This document shows, in pieces, positions 12,461 to 24,340 of a stretch of 64,000 nucleotides of DNA (positions within the stretch are counted from its first letter, which is position 1; each line of letters begins with the position of its first letter). The stretch comes from Bemisia tabaci (Eukaryota > Arthropoda > Insecta > Hemiptera > Aleyrodidae), in assembly GCF_918797505.1 (NCBI RefSeq), contig NC_092802.1:20357883-20421882 (forward strand). Reading direction: 5' to 3'. The notes below the pieces were generated by a model. That model made no database searches. It had not been told where the DNA came from and worked only from the letters and a program-made list of their open reading frames with translations. The translations under genes and the position numbers were made by a program.

Positions 12461-12967
12461 CCACGGCGGTATAGGTAACAGTACTTTTTCCGTGCTGTAG
12501 ACACCCTGTTACCTACCCTAAATAGCGCGAAGCCCAGTCTTGCCAACTTAGAGGGTGACCACCACCCTCGCACGGCGCGGGTCCGAAAGACGCTGCGTAA
12601 GACTCGCCGAGGTCCATAAATAGGAGCCGAAAGACGCCCCCGCCGCCCGCTGGGGGCGGGAGGGTTGGAAAACGCTGTATTATCATTTCCACTTCATTAC
12701 GTTTGTTTGACCAGCCGGACGCCGGACGCGCGGGCAGGTGAAGGCGCCGAGGATGCGGGAGGGCGCTAATCTATCCGCCGACTTTATTACGGCCCCGAGT
12801 TTGCCTTCTCTAAATTCAGCGCTCCGCCAATCGTTTATCATCGCCAACTTTTCTCCACCCCCGACCCCGACCGCTCGCGCCCTCGGGGGTGAAACCTCAA
12901 CCGCTCCGGGTGCCGTGTTGCCGAATGGCTCGCGGAATTGGAGACTTGTCCACTTCGCATTAAGAAA
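12461..12967. other. GC-rich unique patch
   Basis: It contains CpG-dense sequence and an ATAAATA word at about 12617. Overlapping frames occur on both strands; none is recognisable. An undetected promoter or first exon is possible but unsupported. Confidence 0.4.
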
Positions 12968-13197
12968 CACTGGGGGAAAAAAAGACATTGGATCTAGAGT
13001 CCAGACTCTTAAAAACATCGACCCAAAAAAATACTCTTGAATCAATCGGATTTTTGCTTGAATCAAAACGAAATCCGCTTAAATTAAGAGGTTTGGTTCT
13101 TGATTTAGGCTAGATTCTGATTGAATCAAGAGTACTTTTTATTGTCGATGTTTTTTGAGAGTCTAGACTCTAGATCCAATGAGTTTTTTTTCCAGTG
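12968..13197. mobile_element. CACTGG foldback MITE, family 1
   Basis: The full palindrome is present with CACTGG and CCAGTG ends. The left flank (GAATTGGAGACTT..CATTAAGAAA) is repeated before the next copy at 13356. Confidence 0.88.
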
Positions 13198-13355
13198 CAG
13201 TCCTCTTTGATCAAAGTTGGACGGACCGTCAAATTTTGATCAGAATGGAGTGCAGCAATGCATCGTTTCCCGCAGCACGAAACATTTCTGCCAAGTTTCA
13301 TTTTAAAACTAAGCAAGCGATGATGAATTGGAGACTATCCACTCGCATTAAGAAA

Positions 13356-13468
13356 CACTGCGGGGGAAAAACGCATTGGATCTAGAGTCCAGACTCTTAA
13401 AAACATCGACAAGAAAAGTACTCTTGATTCAATCAGAATCTAGCTTAAATCAAGAACCAAGGCTCTTA
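13356..13468. mobile_element. CACTGG foldback MITE, family 1, truncated
   Basis: Only the left arm and centre are present (CACTGCGGGGGAAAAACGCA to about GGCTCTTAA). The sequence then changes to a unique GCGCGCCTGTGACG stretch. Confidence 0.8.
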
Positions 13469-14611
13469 ACGCGCGCCTGTGACGCTGAATGTCTTAAAAT
13501 ATATTAACTAACTGACTAGTTTATTTGTATCTTGTTTTCTTCCTGATGAATCTATAGTTTTATTATTCTTGTCCTAGTGGAACATCAATACAACTTTCAG
13601 TGGATCTTGAGCAGAGCCTGAAATCACAATGATGATTGAGTATTGTGATTGATGATTAAGTATGCTTATTCCCACTTTTTGTGTTTTGAATTTATTTTAG
13701 AGCTTGGTTTGTATTTGGATTTTGCAGATGTAAATCTAGTTGCGGAGCCAAAAGCCCATCAGACTGGCAGAAAACGACAAAATTTGACTAAGACTGGAAA
13801 CGACTGGTAAGTTGACGATTAATTATTTGTTGGACTTTCATTTCAGTTTTATTCCATGCTTATCTTGGCCTAAAGCGCCATTTTGAACCTACACTGAGAT
13901 TAGAAGTTTTAATATGTGCTAAAATTTGAGGGTCCACACGTGCGATTACCGAATAAGAGATATTCCCGTGGCGATCCGATTCAAACTGAGCTACGCGCGT
14001 GTTTCAGTTTTAATTGAGTCATTGATTGTAAAATAATAAAATTAAATGATGGGAAAGTAATTTTATTTTACAAACAGCAAAGATAGCTCAAGAGAAAGCA
14101 AAGAAAGATTAACAAATACTACAATAACAATTTTTACGACTTGTCACATATTAAATCTACCATTGACAGAAGCAGGGTCCCTCAGGCCAGGTCATAACCT
14201 GTTCGCGATCAGCGATTTATGGAAATGTATAGATTCTGGGAGGGGCAAGGTGCTCCTACAAGAATCGATTATTCATGATAGGTTTAAATGGACGGAATCC
14301 GGTGTTGCCAAATTGCTGGATCCGCTTCTGAATTTCTGTAAAGCTCGTGCTTACTACAACATACGCAAAAATACAAGTCAATTTGTTGATACATTATAAA
14401 ATATAATTAGAATACATATGTATATGATACCTCTGATAAAACGTTTTCATTTTAATACGTTTGTTACAAGTTTTGTCGTTCCTCGGGTTTAAATACGAAT
14501 GTTAGTTCTGCCTGTGGATGATTTTCATTCCTGAACTGTTTCGTACTTAAAAGAGCAGTTTCAATCCGATATCACAAGAACGTTATTTTGATGTCAAAAT
14601 TAGGTGCCTCT
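13469..14611. other. No gene recognised
   Basis: AT-rich sequence between the truncated MITE and the IR pseudogene. Near 14230-14300 a TAGGTTTAAATGG word recalls the hAT-like MITE interior, suggesting a decayed copy. Confidence 0.45.
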
Positions 14612-15745
14612 TTATTGATGACAAAAAATAGTTCTTAATCCGTCGAAAAATGTCAAGAATTTGGGAGCTACGACAACCTTTCCCCCTTTTAAATCGATGC
14701 AAAGCTCACCAATAAACACGAAAAAACTTAGCGTGAGTCCAACTGCAAGCGCGATGAATGCGGAGGCCAAGTCGTTTAGGGAGAAAGGTCTCAGGGGTTG
14801 TTGTTCTTCGCTGCCGACATGAGATGCTCTAATATCCATTATACCCAACGCGTCAAGCACCACCCGTTCAGAGATGCCTGCCTCTAAAATTTGGACAATT
14901 TCCTTATTCACAATTTCAAAGAGGAAATTATTCCTTGGAATACGATAAACGAGCGAATAGGAGCTCAGGCACTCTCGGGCCGGTGCATTTCGAACCACAA
15001 ACCGAAATCCTGAAAACTGTGAACCTCGATGTTTTTCGCAGACAAATATGCATGGGGTATATTCACAAGAAATGCATCATTTTCGAAGGCAGCAGATATA
15101 AATTTTTGAATTCAGCTGTCTTTCTTGTCACAAAAGGATTTTGTTCTGACCTTGGCGATTCTTCTAACCCTTCTGATTTAGAGATGTTGATGATTTGTAT
15201 CCAAAGCTCTTCACCCTTGCCAATCGGAGCATACAAAACAGATTCGAGAAAAACATAGGATTCGCTGAGTCTCCCTATTTCATTCTCTAAAGAGGGAACG
15301 TTTTGGAGGAATTTCGAATAGGATTCTGTTTCAGACGCCTTGGGAGTTTGGATGACGTGTGCAGTTTGTGCAAGTTCTTCCAGAGTATCAATTTCCGGAT
15401 ACCTCACGTAGTTACTCAACATTCTGAACATGCTGTCCTGAAACGCTGCAACGAGAATGATCGAAGCGAAGGAAAATATAACGAACAGAATTTTTCCGGT
15501 CAGAAATTTACCGAGGAGTAAGCGTGCTGGGCTGCCGCAGAGAAAGTATGCATATACCGTGAAAAAAGCCGATTCGGCCTCAAAAGATCGCAACGTTACC
15601 TCGCTGTAGAGACTCCGAAATTCATTGGCGTGCACGCGTAGAAACAGATAGAAAACGAACACGAAGATTGATATCGTTACCAGGACAAATGCCCAGATAG
15701 AAAAAGAAAAACTGTGCAAAATTACGAGAGATTGAGGCACAAATC
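14612..15745 (-). pseudogene. Ionotropic receptor pseudogene, 5'-truncated and frameshifted
   Basis: Translation matches the intact IR at 16209-18584 from FVPQSL just before M1 to the C-terminus. The N-terminal ligand-binding half is missing. M1, M2 and the block before M3 (FSLNDLASAFIALAVGL) are recognisable. Near 15063 the frame stops after MMHFL, while the correct frame (DAFLVNIP) continues by a shift; a second shift near 14985 is needed to reach the last segment. It lies about 460 bp beyond the 3' end of the intact gene in the same orientation, so it is a tandem duplicate. A gene with unusual introns is less likely because the intact copy has none here. Confidence 0.85.
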
Positions 15746-15939
15746 CTGTTCAAGGAAATCCTGTGAAAGGCTTTTAGGTTTTTTAGGGATTATTTTTTTC
15801 GAAAAATTGAAGTGAGCATAGCGTCCAAAATTGTGGAATGCAGGTATTTTCTAACAATACACGAGCATAGGGTCCAAAAACTTATGACGATTTCTGTGAA
15901 ATAAAGGCGAAAAAATGTGTCCTCGAAAAAAATTGTGGA

Positions 15940-16005
15940 TTGCTTAGGTCAGGTTAGGTTGTTAGGTAAGGTTAAGTTAGTTCAAGTTAGATTAGATAAG
16001 GGAAG
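15940..16005. repeat. Short TTAGG-like stretch
   Basis: GGTCAGGTTAGGTTGTTAGG and AGGTTAAGTTAGTTCAAGTT form a degenerate run. TTAGG is the usual insect telomere repeat, but this is short and imperfect, so probably chance or a relic. Confidence 0.4.
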
Positions 16006-16208
16006 TGTGCGATTTTCTATTATGATGAACTTTAAAACTAAGAGAGGTTTGCTTACTTGTGGAATCCATGCTCAAACAAAGAAGTGACAAGTTTAGCGAT
16101 GAGCATGGAGTCCCAGGATCTTGGACGAGATGAGCAGGCAAATATATCAAGGATGAGCATGGGGTTCAATATCTTGGACGCGATGCTACATAATCATTAT
16201 GATTAAAG

Positions 16209-18584
16209 TTAGCAATTCAAGCGCTTTCTTATGAAATGCGGAAAAAAAGTTTTTAATTTCTGGATTAACTGTGGGAATTTGAGACCTACGACATAATTCC
16301 TCCCTTTCAAATCGGTGCAAAGCTCAGTAACAAACACGAAACAACTGAGCGTCAGTCCAATAGCGAGTGCGAAAAATGCAAAAGCTAGGTCGTTCAGGGT
16401 GAAGGGTCTCAAGGATTGTGCATCGCTAACAACACGAGATTCTCTGAAATCAATGCTGCCCCTCGCGAAATATTCATCCATCCATCGTCTTATGAGTCCC
16501 GACTCCAACATCTGGACAATTCTCTGGTTCACGGCGTCATAGAAAAAATTGTTCATCGGGAAACGAAAAGCAAGCGAATACGTGTTCAGACACTCCTCAA
16601 CTAGGTGGACTTTGAACCACGAGTTGACTCTTAAAAAACTCTGAAGCTCAAGATCTCTACTCGCAAAGATCTTCGGTGGGATATTTACCAGAAACGCATC
16701 ACTTCCGACAGTAGCGGCGATGAACTTGTCAATTTCTACAGATTTGTTCAAAATGTTTGGATCTATGTCCGACGCCGATGCCGGATTTTGAAAGTCGATG
16801 TTGAACAAGTCCACCCACTTGTCCCAATCCTCGTAAACTACGTGCATAATATTAGAAATGAGGAAAAAATACGTATCGCTAAGTCTCCTCTCGTTCTGTA
16901 GAAGCGGCACCGCTTCGAATAATTTCGAGTAGGAATCCGTGTCGGGAACCTGAATGACGAGGTCGGTCCGGGCGAAGTCTTCCAAAGTGTCAACTTCAGG
17001 ATAATTCACGTAGTTACTCAACATCGTGTACATGCTGCTCTGAAACGCCGTAACGAGTATGATGGTAGCGAAAGAAAATAAAAGGAAAATAAATTTCCCG
17101 GTCAAAAATGCACCGAGTAGTAAGCGCGGTGGGTTGCCGCAGAGAAAATAGGCGTATACTGTAAAAACCGCTGATTCTGTGTCAAAAGATCGTAAGGTGA
17201 CTTCATTGTAAAAACTCGAGAAAGCAAGTACTTGCATTTTCAGGAACGCAAACAGAACGCATATAAAAGCCAATACCACTACCAGAATAAGAGTCCAAAT
17301 AGTGATTGAAAAGCTGTAGAAAACTACGAGGCTCTGGGGTACAAATTTTGCGGGAGGCACTACCAAACACAACTGGTAGGATTCCATACTTGTTGTGAAC
17401 TCGTACTGGGAGAAGTCAAGTTCCGCTACTCCTATACCCCGGATGGTTATCACGACATCCACGCCAAATTTTTGAGCTATCGGAAATTCACCGATTTCCT
17501 GAATACTCTCGTCGATGACATTGTCTGCAGGAGGCATAATACGGCAGTTCCTCTGTGTAGCGATCGATTCAATAATTTCCATTAAGATGTGATACCAGAG
17601 AACGTCCCAATATAGGAAAAGATCATGCTTTTTTGTGAGTCTGTTGCGCGGTATGACAATTTGAAACATTCTCTCTTCGTAGTTTAGCCACGAGAAGTTG
17701 AAATACCGTTCACCGCGCAGACCTGTGTAATGAACGATTTCGTCTGCGAATGAGTTGTAGGAGAAGCAAATTTCGGCGGAGCAGACGACTGATTTCAACC
17801 CTTTGAAAAAACGCCAGAAAAATTTGAACACAACGCGCAAATCATCGAAATGGCCGCAGCTATTTTGATTCATGGCAGAGAGGGTATTCTTATCGAAGCA
17901 GGTATTGACTCGGTCGTGGTTGTGCTTAGCCTTGAAATCGGAGACAAAAAATACAAGGTAGTTCCTAGTGCTCCAAATATTGTGTGAGTACAATTGACGG
18001 GTAGCTTCGTAAAGGTCATCCGATATTATCGAGCCATGTTCTAGTTCAAAATCTTCGATCAACAATGGTGGACCAGAGGACGAATTAAAATCGTTTGATC
18101 GAACGTTCACGCTCCCTATTTTGACGCAACTTTCGGATGTGTTTAATCGGGAAATCCTCTCGGCTCCTATATCATTGGCACTTCTTGTAGAGTTCGAACA
18201 GTAAAGTATATATTTCTCAGCATCAGAATTAGACTCTATCACAGAATTCAAAATTATACTTAGAATATCAGATAAGCTTTCCACAAAGAAAACCATATTC
18301 TTCGGATGGGAGTTTTCAATATGATACTTCAGACTGTGAGGGTTGCCTATAATGGTTTGCATTGAAAGATCGTGCAAATTTTCTATGAGAGGAGAGACTT
18401 GCAAGCCCGGATCATAGTTAAATACATAGAACAATGGTTGTTTCGAGGCCTTGTAGGTATTCTCGCAAACTTTCAGGTAAATTGAACTTAACCTTCCATG
18501 GCCGTTATCAAAATAATGCTGCAGTGTCTCATCGTAGTGCCGAGCAACTACAATAGAGGTAAAATTGCCACCACATCCGAGAAT
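16209..18584 (-). CDS. Divergent insect ionotropic receptor (IR), N-terminus incomplete
   Basis: One uninterrupted frame of about 790 codons. IRs are ligand-gated cation channels related to ionotropic glutamate receptors and act in chemosensory neurons. Numbering from the Leu codon at 18434 (741 residues to the stop): the extracellular region runs 1-365 and includes the S1 half-site (about 250-350); M1 is about 367-400, M2 about 440-465, then the S2 half-site, then RPFTLNDLAFAFFALAIGL (676-694) leading into M3 (680-706) and a short cytoplasmic tail. That motif is the hallmark block before M3 in insect IRs. The frame stays open upstream to an in-frame stop at 18585-18587 but has no good Met or signal peptide, so a 5' exon or a disrupted start is likely. 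Length fits the family. Two damaged relatives lie nearby. Confidence 0.85.
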   Translation of the reverse strand: MLGCGGNFTSIVVARHYDETLQHYFDNGHGRLSSIYLKVCENTYKASKQPLFYVFNYDPGLQVSPLIENLHDLSMQTIIGNPHSLKYHIENSHPKNMVFFVESLSDILSIILNSVIESNSDAEKYILYCSNSTRSANDIGAERISRLNTSESCVKIGSVNVRSNDFNSSSGPPLLIEDFELEHGSIISDDLYEATRQLYSHNIWSTRNYLVFFVSDFKAKHNHDRVNTCFDKNTLSAMNQNSCGHFDDLRVVFKFFWRFFKGLKSVVCSAEICFSYNSFADEIVHYTGLRGERYFNFSWLNYEERMFQIVIPRNRLTKKHDLFLYWDVLWYHILMEIIESIATQRNCRIMPPADNVIDESIQEIGEFPIAQKFGVDVVITIRGIGVAELDFSQYEFTTSMESYQLCLVVPPAKFVPQSLVVFYSFSITIWTLILVVVLAFICVLFAFLKMQVLAFSSFYNEVTLRSFDTESAVFTVYAYFLCGNPPRLLLGAFLTGKFIFLLFSFATIILVTAFQSSMYTMLSNYVNYPEVDTLEDFARTDLVIQVPDTDSYSKLFEAVPLLQNERRLSDTYFFLISNIMHVVYEDWDKWVDLFNIDFQNPASASDIDPNILNKSVEIDKFIAATVGSDAFLVNIPPKIFASRDLELQSFLRVNSWFKVHLVEECLNTYSLAFRFPMNNFFYDAVNQRIVQMLESGLIRRWMDEYFARGSIDFRESRVVSDAQSLRPFTLNDLAFAFFALAIGLTLSCFVFVTELCTDLKGRNYVVGLKFPQLIQKLKTFFPHFIRKRLNC

Positions 18585-18639
18585 TCATCTTGGAAAATGA
18601 CTCAATAAACCTATGGCGGCTGAAAAAGTTAATAAAATG

Positions 18640-18995
18640 AGCAGTATTTTGCGAGAAAAATATATATCCCTGCGTAACTTCACTGATTTTTCTTGAGAGT
18701 TATGTTTTTAGTGTTTTAAAAAAAAATTGCTCATATCGATGGTAGTATACAGTGACTATCGGTGTGATTGTCATTATAAATTACTGTGTAATTTCACTGA
18801 TTTCTTGTTTGTTTTCTTTCTTCTTTCTCTTTTTTTCTTGAGAATTATGTATTCAAAGTTAAATGAATATGAAATATTTCGCGAGAACAACATAAATCAC
18901 TGTAACTTAACTGATATTTCTTGAGAGTTATGTATAAAGTGTTTTAGAAAAGATTGTTCATATCGACGGTAGTAGTGAATCTTTTGACCGGGAGA
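18640..18995. repeat. Direct duplication with 228-bp spacing upstream of the IR
   Basis: TTCTTGAGAGTTATGT recurs at 18691 and 18919, and TCATATCGAYGGTAGTA recurs 228 bp apart. It covers the region where a missing IR 5' exon or promoter would be. Confidence 0.75.
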
Positions 18996-20040
18996 CACTG
19001 TATTTCATCCAACTCGAGATTTGTGAATAGATGGACACCCATGGACAAAGAACGTCTTACCAACAAGAGCTGGATTGTACTATACGCGGCAAAACGGAAA
19101 CCACTATTTCTCACGCGTTGGACAAAATGAACAATATGATAGGCTTTCATCCCCTCACATCAATCGGTGCTTTTCTTGCATGAGCCAAATATGGTGAATG
19201 AATATTGCAAAAGTCCAATTTTTATAGATTTCAATGTACACACGGTGTCTGCAGTCTCAGTGAAAAAAGTTCCTTGGCTATTTCAGATTTTCCCGGACTA
19301 AAATTTGCGCTATTCTCTGTGCAGACCTATAATATTCACGCGTGAAACTGAAAATGAGGAGTTTTGTGCATTAATTTCACCGGAATTATTAGAAACATGC
19401 TAGAATTTTATCTACAAGCATTGATCATTCAACTGACTATAATTCAAATATTATCTAATACCTATAATCTAATATTATATTATATAATTAAGATAATATA
19501 TATAAATTATTAAAAAAATTAAGATTACTTTTTCATTAACTATTTAGAGAGTAACTCAGAGCATTGAACCCCGAACCATTCTGTGTGAACAGCGTTTTTC
19601 CTTATCAGATTTCAAAATTCAAAGTTTATCATATTTTCAGCTTTTTTCAGGAAGTTTTCCAACTTTTACCTGATTTCCAAAACCTAATGAAGTTATCGGA
19701 CTATATCCAGTTTTACCAAGTTGTAGACATTCTGAACACAGTACTGCCAAATTACGATTCACAATTGATTGGTGGTTTAGCCACAAAACGCACGTAAATA
19801 CCTCGATTAACGACAATCCGGATTCCTGATCAAAAGCAGACGGAGCATTAGTGCCGAACAGTGAATTGTCACGAAATATGTGAGATGATTTCGTAGAGAG
19901 AGGAAACAAGAAGGTGATAGTAGTTCCCAAGTCGTTTACACCGTAACGTAGGTGCGTAAAACAAGGCTTCAATATTCCTGTAAAATCAGAAATTCAACTT
20001 CAGAAAAATGGACCGCAACATCCGTTGTTTTGGCAGAATT
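18996..20040. other. No gene recognised upstream of the IR
   Basis: AT-rich, including a TATATAATTA-rich stretch at 19460-19510. I see no convincing signal-peptide exon for the IR on the minus strand. Confidence 0.4.
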
Positions 20041-20479
20041 CATAGAGTACATAGAGTCGTATGTAAATGGAAGAGCTGGCGCCATGTTCTGCTCGACGAG
20101 TTCCGAGCCCGGTGTGCGCCGAGTTCGGGTCACTTTTTCGATCCAAAATGGCGGTTTGGAATACGTGGTAATTCCTATCTCCTTTGTTTACATCGGATGG
20201 CTGGGTCCGTGGGTCCCCGTGTATCGCAAACAATCGATTGGACGTATTTCTATCAAACGGGACTATGTGCATTATGACGTGAGCCCTGCTATGTACATAT
20301 TCTTATGGGTCTCAGGGCTCATGTCTTAATGCAAATAGTTCCGTTTGATAGAAATACGTCCGATTATGAATCGAAAAAGGGACCTGGCGTCACACAGGAG
20401 TCTCGGAATTTGGGACCTGGAAAATACTAAAAAGTGGCGCCAGCTCTCCCACTTACATTACGACTCATGTACTCTATGG
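20041..20479. mobile_element. Foldback element (CATAGAGTACATAGAGTCGT), interrupted
   Basis: Inverted ends CATAGAGTACATAGAGTCGT and CGACTCATGTACTCTATG, with GAGCTGGCGCCA inside each end. It is split by the GGACGTATTTCT element at 20240-20361. An uninterrupted copy is at 37815-38091. Confidence 0.85.
20240..20361. mobile_element. GGACGTATTTCTATCAAACG element, 122 bp
   Basis: Perfect inverted ends begin GGACGTATTTCTATCAAACG. The flanking 4-bp GATT (20236-20239 and 20362-20365) and comparison with 37815-38091 show it is an insertion. Confidence 0.85.
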
Positions 20480-22472
20480 CGGAATTCAACACGAGATATA
20501 ATTTATTACAAACAATTTTATGAGGAATACATTTTTTGTCCATACATCACACATATTCTGACGCCCTTGTATTACTAACGTAGTTGAAATTAGAAGAGCA
20601 TAGTCAAAATATCTCACCATTTCGATCGTTTTATAATTTACGGTAAGTTAACGCTACTGGTAGAATACCATGTTGAAATGCATTCGTTTAATAAATCACT
20701 ACCTGCAAAGGTACAGAGATGCAAATTCGATTTACAAATCCCGCATGACCGGTTTTTCTACAAATAAGACAATCGGAAACAACACAATACGTGAACAGAA
20801 CAATGGAATGGACGCGCGTTGATGACGGCACAGAGATACAACTATTCGAGCTTGATGGATGAGCGGGTTGCGTCTGCAAAATAGAAGGCGCGATGAAGCA
20901 AGGCGTGAACTCGTATTGTTCCAGTTTCAGGAGAGATCACCTTCGGTTCTCTTGAACCTGCTGAGTTTTTTTCCTCAATACGCCTTTGCGTTGGGAGATT
21001 CCAAGAGGTATATTCCAGACACAACCTGGATCAGGTTAAACACTGAACACAGGAATCTTTTCAAATGCCGAAAGGTTCGGGATTGTTTGGTTGCTGGAGC
21101 GCTTGAGATCGCATAGATGGATCATAATGTGTGCTTTGTGCTTCGAAGTCACTATCTTGGACGACAAATTCAAGAAATGTATTTGGATCCTCGCTGTTCT
21201 TTTATACTTTAAAATTAGACTTTAAGTCAAAGATAATCGATGACTCAACCGCATGCGCGTTACTCTTACAAACTGATCAAAGACTATCATAATCGGACAA
21301 TGTTGTTATGGAAAGGTGCCTTACTTTACTTTACTTATTTTATGAAAGTGCAACCTACCAGCACCGGATTAATGACTTTAAAAAAAACATTTTTGCAAGT
21401 ACACTTGCAACATAAATTAAGAACAAAAGCTGATTTACTTACCACGATTAACACGAGAGAGTGAGACATGGAAACAAGGTTTAAACTCCAGACTGAACTT
21501 GGTGTAGACCGTTCCATTCGACTAGAACTAACTATTTTTCCTTTATAGAAAATTTCGTAATGGCTGAATCCTGACACTTTGTTAAAAATTCAAGGTGCTT
21601 ACAAGTTTCTGCGCTGCATGTGGATGGGTTTAAGATACACACAGGTAACGAAGCGAGATAACATAAAATAGTGTCACGTTTTAAACGGCTGAATTTCGAT
21701 TATGAAAAGTATGACCATGACCTTAATGTCAATTCACGTGGAGGGTGTGTGAGAGGATATTCCGCCATCCTCAACATAAGAAGCAAATATACATGTGGTA
21801 AAAAATCGGAAAATATGGCAAGTGAGAAGAAGAGAGTGTATTAGATTACCTTGTTTAGATAGTTCTTGTTGTGATATGATGTTTTGAGGGAAACTTTTCT
21901 TCACAATCGTTAAGTTGACATTGAAAACGTAAGTTTCAGGCCCTTAGAATCCGGGCTATGTGAATACGTTGTAGTTTCTCGGGGATTGAATGCTAGGAAA
22001 TAATATTTTGGCTCGATAAAATCAGGGTTTAAACAAACATATCGTTCACAAGCGGGCACATGCTTCGTCAATTTTAAGAGCATGAGACGACTACGACAGG
22101 AAAACAACATTTTAAAGATGTAAATAAAGGAAAGTAGTATCAGAACGAAAACACAAACATAAGTGGTTTCAGAGTGTATTGCATCAAATTTCCTGTTCCC
22201 CATGTTTCCATCCAAAAAATGCCGTTATCGATACCCCTCCTTTAGCAAGGCCTATACTTGGCAAAATTTGGAAAGCGCATTACAGAGGAGACTAACAGCA
22301 TTTTGATTCATGGAGCGTGCCTCTGCAGAAAAGACGTTTAGCCCTAGGACGCCTTGAATAAGTGCTGATAAACAATTATGTGAAAGGTATAAATACTTAG
22401 ATTCAAAGTAGGTTTCATAGCTAGCGGGTAGTTTCGAATCGAGTTTAAATGGTTTGGGTTCATGATTAATAA
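20480..22472. other. No gene recognised
   Basis: Mostly unique sequence. A GATGACGGCRCAGAGATACA word is shared by 7423 and 20820, marking a further dispersed repeat. Confidence 0.45.
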
Positions 22473-22612
22473 CTGGATTACATTTATTTACAATAAGGAA
22501 CCACTATCTCAGGCTCTTCCACAAAAACACCTATCTGAATAGGGGAACCAATGGCACATATATTGTTTCTGTGAGCCAGAAATAGTAATTCCTTCTTGCA
22601 AAATGTGGGCCA
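22473..22612. mobile_element. Foldback element (TTTTGCAATTNGGAAC family)
   Basis: CTGGATTACATTT..AAGGAACCACTAT on the left and GAGCCAGAAATAGTAATTCC..GCAAAATG on the right. The left end has drifted. Confidence 0.7.
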
Positions 22613-22998
22613 ACTGTGCAAGAACTCACACGTTTACTACAAAATTTGGCGAGGCAGTTATTTCAAAATCTAAGAGAGAAGAAACCGAAGGCTCAATTAA
22701 TGCTCTGGGGAAATAATCGTCTAGTGTTCCTGGCAACTCTGAGAAAATGGATTGATACAGTCAGTGCTGTTGCCAACTTAAGATGTTCTATTACGATTAA
22801 ATCAATTTTTAACTTTGAAATTACTCTGTCGGAGAATATGCATTTTTTTTCAAAAATACACGTCGATAGAAGAAACACTTGTTTCGTACTTAGGCGCGTT
22901 GATTTCAAGTTTTCACGACTCCACTCCGTTTTATGATTTGTGTTCCACGCGGAATTTTTATGAGAAAACCCTGTATCGCGGTGCTTCAACTGGACGGT

Positions 22999-23020
22999 GG
23001 TTTTTTTTTTTTTTTTTTTT
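22999..23020. repeat. Poly-T run
   Basis: About 22 T, some 60 bp before the SINE-like fragment at 23080-23150. It could be that element's poly-A tail on the minus strand. Confidence 0.6.
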
Positions 23021-23079
23021 CTTACAAGTTTCAAAAAGCCCCTATTAGCTTATCCCACGCTTACCACCAGTCCCATCAG

Positions 23080-23150
23080 GTGACTATTGTCTGAGATCAT
23101 CAAACTCAGGTCGCCTGGCCGGGACTTCTTGGTTAGAGGGCCAGCGCTAC
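23080..23150 (-). repeat. SINE-like fragment
   Basis: The minus strand CCAGGCGACCTGAGTTTGAT matches 26890-26965. The B box is degraded. Confidence 0.45.
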
Positions 23151-23298
23151 AACCATACTTTACTACCATAAAGGTAACATTGTGACTGGGACTAGAAAAA
23201 GTGGGGGAGGAGGGGGCTAAAATCCACTATGGACACTGTAATATCAACGATATTTTTTCCCCTGTGAATTACGCATTTCATGCTGAAAAACCGTGCAG

Positions 23299-23866
23299 CG
23301 CAAAGTAGATCGTCTCAATGAGAGAGGTCGGACAAAATTTATAAACTTTAAAAGCTCATAACTCTGTTCACACAAAACTTTGAGGTTTTGAAAGCGCTTC
23401 CGTTGGTTTCCTCGTGGAGTTTTCTTCCAAAAACTTCATTTAAAATTTAAAATGTGACGATTTAAAAATTAAGAATTGCAGTATGTATGTATATGCCGCT
23501 TTTATAACGCTCTTTGGCACTCTGCGACACCTAGCCGCCAAAGTCCCCTATCCTCCCGAAGCCCTTCAGGGAGTTGGCAAACCCTCATTTCTTCTAAAAT
23601 CCCCTGTCGCCACCCTTTCACTGGGCGTCCCCTTCGTCTCTTCCCAGGAGGAACCCTATCAAGCAACATCTTTGGCAGCCTTTCGTCCGTCATTCTATTG
23701 ACATGACCATACCAGACAAGCTGTCTGGTCATGACGTCAAATATGATGTCATTTTCAATTCCCATAATCTGACGCACTCTTGCATTGCGTCATTGTAGTA
23801 AGAATTGCAGTATTAGTTGAAAATTTCATGTCCGACGTCTCTAATTGACTCGATCCACTGTGCGGC
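23299..23866. mobile_element. Foldback element (GAGAGGTCGGACA ends), split by a LINE
   Basis: The inverted ends share GATCG, GAGTCAAT and GAGGTCGGACA blocks. A second copy is at 59247-59732. The RTE insertion at 23485-23798 interrupts it. Confidence 0.65.
23485..23798 (-). mobile_element. 5'-truncated RTE-type LINE insertion
   Basis: The minus strand encodes the C-terminal tail of an endonuclease/reverse transcriptase LINE polyprotein: QLVWYGHVNRM..ERLPKMLL and PPGKRRRGRPVKGW. A GTATGTATA microsatellite forms the 3' tail. A 15-bp target duplication (TAAGAATTGCAGTAT) is at 23470-23484 and 23799-23813. The host site is an older repeat (23299-23866). Confidence 0.85.
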
Positions 23867-24340
23867 GAAAAGAAGAGGCCGGCCTGCGAAAAATCTGTTT
23901 CGGCAATGCCGCAGTGAAAGGACTTGCAACTCAATTAAGCGCAATTCGATCAACGGTGCAAGCGAGTTCGCGCCAGAGAAAAACCTCCTGAAAAATCGTT
24001 AAGTTTATTAAAATAAATAACAATGGATACGACTGCACCAACGCTTGCACCACCATGCCGCGCCGTCGTTGAATTTACTGCGATGTTGCCAAAAGTATTA
24101 CTTCATTTAACGTAAATCGAGAGACAAACTTCCTAATTACTTTCATACTTTGAGATTTCAACTGATGATATCTTTTGATTGGGATAAATAATTGAATATT
24201 CACCTAAATTTACAACTCTCTTTACATGATTTTTTTCTTGGTAGGAGTATAAATACAAAATAAAAATACAATTCTGAAGAAGTACAGAAAAGGAACCATG
24301 ACCATTTTGCACTAACTTACAGGATAACTTCAATATATTG

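Noticed and set aside
15940..16005. Interstitial telomere array
   Set aside because: Only a few imperfect TTAGG words occur, too few to claim a telomeric origin.
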